This document shows positions 1 through 3,963 of a stretch of DNA of 6,234 nucleotides, piece after piece. This stretch comes from Halovenus sp. GTDB taxonomy: Archaea > Halobacteriota > Halobacteria > Halobacteriales > Haloarculaceae. How positions within the stretch are numbered: position 1 is the first letter of the stretch; every line of letters starts with the position of its first letter. The position numbers were made by a program, and so were the translations under genes. The stretch spans positions 1 to 6,234 of the forward strand of contig PUNZ01000140.1 of NCBI GenBank assembly GCA_003551945.1, in the 5' to 3' direction. A model generated the notes under the pieces. That model saw nothing but the letters and a program-made list of their open reading frames with translations. It searched no databases and was not told the origin of the DNA.

Positions 1-152
1 CAATCATCGCCGTTGGTCTCTTTGGGATGATTCAAGCCGAAATGATGACAACCGATACAACGCTGACAATGGTCCTCCCGTCGATGGTTATTTTCGCAGC
101 TATTGTCTTCGCACTCGGTGTCTCACACGGTCAGTATCGCGCAGAAAACTAA
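1..152 (+). CDS. C-terminal end of a small membrane protein (5' partial)
   Basis: An open frame beginning before the window (first full codon at base 3) ends at TAA 150-152 and gives 49 residues. The first ten (IIAVGLFGMI) look like the end of one membrane helix. A polar stretch (QAEMMTTDTT) follows, then a second clear helix (TMVLPSMVIFAAIVFALG) and a short polar tail ending HGQYRAEN. That is a two-helix hairpin with a hydrophilic C-terminus. The pattern (LPSMV..., GV.HG.YRA at the end) resembles small haloarchaeal membrane proteins of unknown function, but this comes from memory of the family, not from a search. It converges on the minus-strand gene at 176-934 with only 23 bases between the stop codons, and no clear terminator hairpin is seen there. 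The start, promoter and upstream partners are outside the window. Function unknown. Confidence 0.7.
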   Translation, partial: IIAVGLFGMIQAEMMTTDTTLTMVLPSMVIFAAIVFALGVSHGQYRAEN

Positions 153-175
153 CCGAGCGAAAAGAGAACCTCTGT

Positions 176-934
176 TTATACTCTCAGCATCCTTTCGACA
201 GCTGCAGGGGACATAGCAGCCTCATTCTCTTCAGCCTGGACAATGACATCTGCATGCGGAGAGAGGTCTTCATCATCAGCCCCAAGAATGATTGTCGCAC
301 CAACCGACAACGGGGTGAGAACGCCGGCAACGAACGCACCGGCGGAATCAAGTGGGACAGCCAATCCGACTGCTGTTTCTTCGTCAATTCCGTACTCTTC
401 AAGGAGTTGTTCGCTTGCGCTCAGTAACTCACTGTGTGTAAAAGACTCCTCTCTATCAACAAGAGCAACTGTATCCGGTTCGACTGGCTCAGGTGGCTCC
501 ATCGGGTTTTCACTCCACAGTTCCGTCTCGAAATGCGTGACTTCTGGGACATCCGGTGGGCCACCATATGCCAATACCGAACAAGATGGCGTCGTCTCGT
601 AACGGCCATACCACTGCCAGGGTAACACAAGTGCTCGGAAGTCGACTGGACTTTGCGGAGACAGCGTTGCGTTGGCACCGCGCGTCATTGCCCCGAACAC
701 AGTCAAAATTGGGTCAGCGCTATTGACGTGTGAGCCCTCAACACCGCCTTTCGGGCCGGCAGCAACGCCGACCGTGGCACCAGGATGGACACCGTAATGC
801 CCCAGTAGATTCCCTGCTTTCCATGCGTTCGTTGAGAGTTCGCGATAGCTGTACGGAGTGGTCCGACCAACCGCATCGATTGCCGCACCATCGCGTTCCC
901 GGCCAGCAGCAACGACAGCTTTCAGGGTATCCAT
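176..934 (-). CDS. Degenerate AMP-binding (ANL/acyl-CoA synthetase-like) protein lacking the P-loop
   Basis: This 252-residue protein follows the N-terminal subdomain of the ANL superfamily (acyl-CoA synthetases, luciferases, NRPS adenylation domains). Residues 28-61 (YSYRELSTNAWKAGNLL...VHPGATVGVAAGP) match the usual YrEL...A..L...GV..GD.V...lp segment, and 74-92 (DPILTVFGAMTRGANATLS) match the gAlkaGav segment. Residues 154-218 (DTVALV...FTHSELL...VAGVLTPLSVGATIILG) fit the part where active enzymes carry the TSGTTGxPKGV ATP-binding loop followed by tHrNLL. Here the loop is absent and only DREESF separates DTVALV from THSELL. The large remainder of the adenylation domain and the C-terminal lid are also missing, since family enzymes usually have 500-650 residues. 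I therefore infer that it is not an active ligase and may be a binding or regulatory protein. It starts 38 bases after the dnaJ stop on the same strand and is probably co-transcribed. ATG 932-934 is the first in-frame start, with no obvious Shine-Dalgarno. The frame is clean and evenly coding, so it looks like a stable short gene rather than a fresh pseudogene. Confidence 0.82.
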   Translation of the reverse strand: MDTLKAVVAAGRERDGAAIDAVGRTTPYSYRELSTNAWKAGNLLGHYGVHPGATVGVAAGPKGGVEGSHVNSADPILTVFGAMTRGANATLSPQSPVDFRALVLPWQWYGRYETTPSCSVLAYGGPPDVPEVTHFETELWSENPMEPPEPVEPDTVALVDREESFTHSELLSASEQLLEEYGIDEETAVGLAVPLDSAGAFVAGVLTPLSVGATIILGADDEDLSPHADVIVQAEENEAAMSPAAVERMLRV

Positions 935-972
935 ATCAGTGTCTCAGGCCGCGGGAATAGCAAACGTTGTGA

Positions 973-2100
973 TTAAAAGCTGTCTCGGAGTCGGTCGAAA
1001 AAGCCCTGGTCAACCTCGATATCTTCGCCACCAGCCTCAGCAAACGCTTCGAGTGCTTCGCGTTGTTCTTTGTTGAGCGAGTCTGGTGTCACAATCTGAA
1101 CTTGGACATAGAGATCACCGTGTCCGCGACGACGAAGCCGGGGCATTCCCTTCCCGCTTAGTCTGAACGTCTCACCGCTTTGTGTCCCTTTAGGGAGGTC
1201 AAACTCAACAGTTCCATCAAGCGTTTCAACCTCTATTGTATCCCCAAAGACCGCCTGTGGGAACGAGATTGGTTCGTGTCGAATCAGGTCATCACCGTCT
1301 CGCTCGAAATCAGGGTGTTTTTCGATGCTGATGTCGACAAGCAAATCCCCATGGCGGGCGCCGCGCTCGCCGGGTGCCCCTTCTCCGTCCATTCGAAGAG
1401 TCTGCCCGTCGCGAATCCCTGAAGGAATTTCAACGGAAAGCGTTGCCTGGTTGCGGACCACGCCCTCACCTCGGCAAGTGGAACACGTTTCGTCATACAA
1501 CGTGCCCTCGCCTTCACAGCGTCGACAGGGTGCGCGCTGTTGCATCCGGCCAAACGCAGTTTGTCGGACTGTCGTCGTCTGTCCACGTCCATTACATTCC
1601 GGACAAGTTTGAGAGTCCGTTCCCGCCGGATGACCGCGACCAGCACAGTCCGAGCACTGCTCGGGACGAGTGACGGTCAACTCCTTTTCAGCACCGTTGT
1701 ACGCTGTTTCGAGGTCAATCGTCAACTCCGTCCTGAGGTCACTCCCACGCTGTGGTCGGTTTCGAGAGCCACCGCCACCGAAAAACTGGTCGAAGATATC
1801 CTGCATATCGCCAAACGGGCCGCCACCACCGAACGGGTCACCACCGGGCTGTCCTCCGGCACCACCCCGCTTTTCGGCCTCGACGAATCGGTCATGGCCA
1901 AGTTGGTCATACCGCTGGCGCATCTCTTCGTCAGTCAACACTTCCTTTGCTTTCTGTGCCTTTTTGAACTTCTCTTCCGCATCCGGCTCGTCGCTGACGT
2001 CCGGATGGTACTTCCGGACGGCCTCGCGGTAGGCCTGCTCAATCTCGTCTTCGGTGGCATCCCGCGAGACGTCGAGTATCTCGTAAAAGTCCTCGCTCAT
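973..2100 (-). CDS. dnaJ: Chaperone protein DnaJ (Hsp40)
   Basis: A complete 375-residue class A (type I) DnaJ, the cytoplasmic co-chaperone that binds unfolded proteins and stimulates the ATPase of DnaK. The J domain occupies residues 3-70 with the essential HPD triad at 32-34. A Gly/Phe-rich linker runs about 78-115 (DPFGGGGPFGDM, DQFFGGGG). Four CxxCxGxG zinc motifs begin at Cys149, Cys166, Cys192 and Cys206 and supply all eight zinc ligands. The substrate-binding beta domains and dimerisation region follow (about 215-375; GDLLVDISIEKHPDFERDGDDL and GHGDLYVQVQIVTP). The length is normal for the family. ATG 2098-2100 begins directly with the J domain, so the start is secure, and a TATA-like box about 30 bases upstream suggests a leaderless mRNA. 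In many haloarchaea dnaJ follows grpE-dnaK; neither is in this window, and the upstream neighbour is a transposon. The synthetase-like gene at 176-934 follows after 38 bases. Confidence 0.98.
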   Translation of the reverse strand: MSEDFYEILDVSRDATEDEIEQAYREAVRKYHPDVSDEPDAEEKFKKAQKAKEVLTDEEMRQRYDQLGHDRFVEAEKRGGAGGQPGGDPFGGGGPFGDMQDIFDQFFGGGGSRNRPQRGSDLRTELTIDLETAYNGAEKELTVTRPEQCSDCAGRGHPAGTDSQTCPECNGRGQTTTVRQTAFGRMQQRAPCRRCEGEGTLYDETCSTCRGEGVVRNQATLSVEIPSGIRDGQTLRMDGEGAPGERGARHGDLLVDISIEKHPDFERDGDDLIRHEPISFPQAVFGDTIEVETLDGTVEFDLPKGTQSGETFRLSGKGMPRLRRRGHGDLYVQVQIVTPDSLNKEQREALEAFAEAGGEDIEVDQGFFDRLRDSF

Positions 2101-2122
2101 CAGTTAATCACTGGTTGTTCGT

Positions 2123-2135
2123 TCAAATACTAAAG
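2123..2135 (-). promoter_or_regulatory. Probable dnaJ promoter (TATA-like box)
   Basis: Read on the minus strand, the sequence CTTTAGTATTTGA holds an AT-rich TATA-like core (TTTAGTATT, 2126-2134). Its centre lies about 30 bases before the dnaJ ATG, which places transcription start within a few bases of the start codon, as in leaderless haloarchaeal mRNAs. No purine-rich ribosome binding site is seen just before the ATG. The transposon end lies about 80 bases further upstream, so the insertion has left this core promoter intact. The rest of 2136-2215 shows no gene; there is an AT-rich patch (ataattattatt) at about 2190-2201 with no assigned role. Confidence 0.5.
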
Positions 2136-2215
2136 GTCAGCGACCCAGGACGGGACCCACGCTACACGAGCGGCCCAACCCACCGGTCATAATTATTATT
2201 GCAGTGATTTTCGAG

Positions 2216-2370
2216 CTTGTGAACTACCCCTGCCTACTCACTCGCGGCGTAGCCGCTCGTTCCTTGAGGCAGGGGCTTCCTGCTTCCAAGACGCGCTTTG
2301 CAGGCACAACCGTAGTTCCCACAGGGAGCGCAGTCTCCACAGGCGTACCTTCGGAGTATCCCACTCCTAG
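2216..2370 (-). ncRNA. Predicted omega RNA (TnpB guide RNA) at the tnpB 3' end
   Basis: TnpB nucleases use an RNA derived from the 3' end of their own mRNA and the transposon right end, with the guide taken from the host sequence just beyond that end. Here the expected position is the last part of tnpB running leftward through the hairpin at 2227-2275. On the minus strand that hairpin has a 9-bp outer stem (CCCCTGCCT with AGGCAGGGG) enclosing a 5-bp GC stem (GCGGC, loop TAC, GCCGC). The guide would then be read from minus-strand sequence after the run of G, somewhere in about 2195-2222; its first base depends on the unresolved element end. The 5' limit is a guess based on known omega RNAs of about 100-200 nt. 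Expression is inferred, not seen. Confidence 0.45.
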
Positions 2371-3489
2371 TTCAGAAAGACCACGAGACAGAACGTTCCA
2401 CGCCGCATTTTCGTCTCTATCCGCTTGAAACCCACAGGCAGGACAGGAATGTTCACGTATCCACAGTGGTTTGTCGGTCTTGACGCCACAGGATGCACAG
2501 TCTTTGGTCGTGTCTTTTGGGTCAACTGGAACAAAGTGCGTTCCTTCCCGTTCGCACTTGTATTCAAGTAGTTCGGTGAAGGTGTTCCACGCTGCAGACG
2601 CGGTGTTGAGGCTGTTGCGCGGCGATTCCAGCATTCCCTTCACGTTGAGGTCTTCAACAGCCACCAAGTCGTATTCCCGAGCGTAGTATGCCGACAATTT
2701 ATGCAGAAAATCACGCCGCTTGCGCTTGATTTTCTGGTGGCACTCAGCCACCGTCTGCCGTTGTTTTTCCCAGTTGTTCGACCGATGTTCTTTGCGCGAG
2801 AGGTTGCGCTGTGCGCGTTCAAGCCTGTCCCGTTCGTCCGAAAGGTCAAGTGACCCAACTGCCGTGCCGTCAGTGTCGTGGACGTACTTCAAAATACCCA
2901 CGTCGATGCCAACCATGTCATCAGCGTCAATAGCCTCTATCGACGGTTTCTCCGGTTCTTCTTTGTCGTCAACGGCGAGAGAAGTGTACCACTCTCCAGT
3001 GGGTTCTTTCTTGAGCGTGACTTCTTTGACTGTTTCATCGTCGGGAATGTCTCGGTGGCACTCTATTGGAATATCCGCAAGTTTCGACAGTGAGAGGACA
3101 GTCTGACCGTTCTTCTTGTCGAACTTGAAACCAGACTGAACATACGTGAAACTTCGGAACTCTCTGGGAGCTTTCCAGTTGAGGCTACCGACGTTGTAAC
3201 CTTTCTTTTTCAGTTCAGAGAGTGCTTTGATACTGTCCTCAATCCGCATAACAGTGGCCTGTGTAACCGTTGCGTACAGGTCGTTCAACTCATCCCACCA
3301 GTTTTTGAGGTTGGTGAGTTGGTCACGGACCTGTCGCACACGTTGGTTGAGTGTTCCCGCCGATTCAGGAATCTTGTTAAATTCTCTGAGAGCGTGGTTG
3401 TAGAGTTGCCTACAGGTATCGCGGTGGTAATCCAACACCTCACGTTGTTGGTCGGTTGGTTTGAGTCGGAGCCTGTAGGCGTAGTGCAT
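2224..3489 (-). CDS. tnpB: RNA-guided endonuclease TnpB (IS1341-type transposon protein)
   Basis: A 421-residue TnpB, the ancestor-like relative of Cas12 nucleases, which in characterised elements cuts DNA matching an omega RNA guide and helps keep the transposon at its site. The N-terminal helical region (MHYAYRLRLKPTDQQREVLD..., with CRQLYNHAL at 26-34) is typical of the family. The RuvC parts are all present: GIDVGI with Asp196, AVEDLNVKGM with Glu279, and DRDEN with the third acidic residue at 357-359. Between the last two a zinc ribbon has Cys331, Cys334, Cys349 and Cys352. Length and residues suggest an intact nuclease. The start ATG 3487-3489 follows the DUF2080-like stop by 3 bases, so the two genes should share a transcript. 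The C-terminal tail (residues about 407-421, CLKERAATPRVSRQG) is encoded inside the right-end hairpin, so its sequence may be set by RNA/DNA structure rather than protein function. No frameshift or internal stop is seen. Confidence 0.96.
   Translation of the reverse strand: MHYAYRLRLKPTDQQREVLDYHRDTCRQLYNHALREFNKIPESAGTLNQRVRQVRDQLTNLKNWWDELNDLYATVTQATVMRIEDSIKALSELKKKGYNVGSLNWKAPREFRSFTYVQSGFKFDKKNGQTVLSLSKLADIPIECHRDIPDDETVKEVTLKKEPTGEWYTSLAVDDKEEPEKPSIEAIDADDMVGIDVGILKYVHDTDGTAVGSLDLSDERDRLERAQRNLSRKEHRSNNWEKQRQTVAECHQKIKRKRRDFLHKLSAYYAREYDLVAVEDLNVKGMLESPRNSLNTASAAWNTFTELLEYKCEREGTHFVPVDPKDTTKDCASCGVKTDKPLWIREHSCPACGFQADRDENAAWNVLSRGLSELGVGYSEGTPVETALPVGTTVVPAKRVLEAGSPCLKERAATPRVSRQG
2227..2275 (-). 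repeat. Right-end hairpin of the IS1341-type element
   Basis: This is an inverted repeat with perfect 9-base arms, CCCCTGCCT (2227-2235) and AGGCAGGGG (2267-2275). Inside it a second inverted repeat, GCGGC (2244-2248) and GCCGC (2252-2256), closes a 3-base loop. It includes the codons for the last 15 residues of TnpB, and the tnpB stop (TAG, 2224-2226) directly abuts the outer arm. The same DNA therefore serves as protein code, probable transposon-end structure and probable guide-RNA scaffold. Confidence 0.85.
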
Positions 3490-3492
3490 TGA

Positions 3493-3633
3493 TTACTCGG
3501 TTGGTTCTGATGTGCGAACGATTTTCACGTCTGCACCACGCCACCGTTTTGGGACGAGGACGTGTGCGCCGTTACCAGTGGCTTTCACCTGGCCGTCGAT
3601 AACTTCGTGGCCTTCAATTTCGTGCCTATCCAT
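3493..3633 (-). CDS. DUF2080-like small transposon-encoded protein
   Basis: A 46-residue frame from ATG 3631-3633 to TAA 3493-3495 begins MDRHEIEGHEVIDGQVK and continues ATGNGAHVLVPKRWRGADVK before a short acidic end, SEPTE. This matches my memory of the DUF2080 family, small archaeal proteins often encoded directly before tnpB. The core (G..VKaTGNgAHVlVPK.W.GadVkiv) resembles a short SpoVT/AbrB-like beta-barrel DNA-binding fold, in which G.GAhV.vPk is the swapped-hairpin signature; that structural reading is inference. Its stop is 3 bases before the tnpB ATG and in the same phase, so it is translated as the first gene of a two-gene unit. A TATA-like box about 32 bases upstream gives a short or absent leader. 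It may control the element's expression or assist TnpB, but neither is shown by the sequence. Confidence 0.88.
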   Translation of the reverse strand: MDRHEIEGHEVIDGQVKATGNGAHVLVPKRWRGADVKIVRTSEPTE

Positions 3634-3658
3634 CACCAGATTTTAAACAATGTTTCAA

Positions 3659-3670
3659 CATAAATATATC
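3659..3670 (-). promoter_or_regulatory. Probable promoter of the DUF2080-tnpB unit
   Basis: On the minus strand GATATATTTATG gives a strong archaeal TATA-like core (ATATATTTA, 3661-3669), centred about 32 bases before the ATG at 3633. Transcription would begin around 3638-3640, leaving only a few leader bases. It is the most AT-rich short patch in the intergenic region. The box probably lies just inside the left end of the mobile element and would travel with it. Confidence 0.55.
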
Positions 3671-3720
3671 TATTCGTGGGTCTGTGCGTTGAGTGTAGAA
3701 CGTGTTTGAGAGACGAAGAC

Positions 3721-3791
3721 GGCGGTGTATCCCCTTCCTACTGCGCTACTCACTACGTTGCGTTGCTCCTTGAGGAAGGGGGCTTACCGCC
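3721..3791 (-). repeat. Orphan IS1341-type right-end hairpin (second copy)
   Basis: The core, 3731-3781, has perfect 9-base arms, CCCCTTCCT (3731-3739) and AGGAAGGGG (3773-3781). It extends outward, after symmetric 4-base internal loops (gtat and gctt), to a further perfect 6-bp stem, GGCGGT (3721-3726) with ACCGCC (3786-3791). On the minus strand it shares CCTCAAGGA, AGTGAGTAG and the closing GG.AGGGG with the tnpB right-end hairpin at 2227-2275, in the same orientation. One frame even retains FLKEQ in place of the TnpB tail CLKER. No tnpB reading frame precedes it, so it is either the remains of another element, a tnpB-less derivative, or part of the left end of the neighbouring element. 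Confidence 0.72.
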
Positions 3792-3869
3792 TGCAATCAG
3801 CTAACACGGCGATTGGTGGTTCACAGTGTGTTGCATACATGTTACGCAATCACGCCAGCAAAGACTCGC

Positions 3870-3882
3870 GATAGTCACTATC
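3870..3882. promoter_or_regulatory. Short palindrome upstream of the surface-protein gene
   Basis: GATAGT (3870-3875) and ACTATC (3877-3882) are perfect 6-base inverted arms around a single C. The site lies about 45-50 bases upstream of the TATA-like box of the gene at 3964. An operator for a dimeric regulator is possible, but a palindrome this short can arise by chance. Confidence 0.25.
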
Positions 3883-3920
3883 AGAACGCACCATACATAT
3901 CAATAAAACCTGATTTCAAT

Positions 3921-3936
3921 ACGGAAGTTTAAATTA
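3921..3936 (+). promoter_or_regulatory. Probable promoter of the surface-protein gene
   Basis: ACGGAA (3921-3926, a BRE-like purine-rich patch) is followed by the TATA-like GTTTAAATTA (3927-3936). The box centre is about 32 bases before ATG 3964, so the transcript would start about 3957-3960 and be nearly leaderless. A short imperfect inverted repeat, CGGG (3942-3945) and CCCG (3951-3954), sits between box and start, where a repressor could bind; this is only positional. Confidence 0.5.
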
Positions 3937-3963
3937 GAGAACGGGATAAGCCCGCGTTAACCA

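Larger units (their letters stand above)
2216..3680 (-). mobile_element. IS200/IS605-superfamily element, IS1341 type (DUF2080-like gene + tnpB, no tnpA)
   Basis: The element contains two minus-strand genes, a 46-residue DUF2080-like gene and tnpB, and no tnpA (Y1 transposase) gene. It would therefore depend on a TnpA supplied from elsewhere to move. The right end is marked by a 49-base hairpin (2227-2275) overlapping the end of tnpB. The left end is not sharply defined; it should lie upstream of the promoter at about 3660-3670. Elements of this superfamily carry subterminal hairpins instead of terminal inverted repeats and make no target duplication, so neither boundary can be fixed from one copy. 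The limits given are approximate by some tens of bases. A related hairpin at 3721-3791 could belong to this element's left side or to a second, lost element. Confidence 0.8.
3634..3963. other. 330-base intergenic region between divergent transcription units
   Basis: No convincing gene is seen on either strand. From left to right it holds the promoter of the DUF2080-tnpB unit (3659-3670), a stretch of about 50 bases without recognisable content (3671-3720), an orphan right-end-type hairpin (3721-3791), about 80 bases with no clear feature, a 13-base palindrome (3870-3882) and the surface-protein promoter (about 3921-3936). I looked for tnpB-like coding to the right of the orphan hairpin on the minus strand, where it would be expected, and saw none beyond the hairpin itself. 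Confidence 0.7.

Noticed and set aside
1540..2133. A 197-codon open frame on the + strand, and a 120-codon one at 1670-2032
   Set aside because: Both lie antisense to the unmistakable dnaJ. Their translations have no recognisable domain, and they are explained by the codon bias of the opposite strand.
2101..2223. AT-rich patch ataattattatt considered as a second promoter or as the exact insertion target
   Set aside because: It has no matching start codon at a suitable distance, and without an empty-site sequence the insertion point cannot be fixed.
2720..3106. A 128-codon + strand frame within tnpB
   Set aside because: It is antisense to the TnpB RuvC region, Ser/Arg-rich and without any family resemblance.
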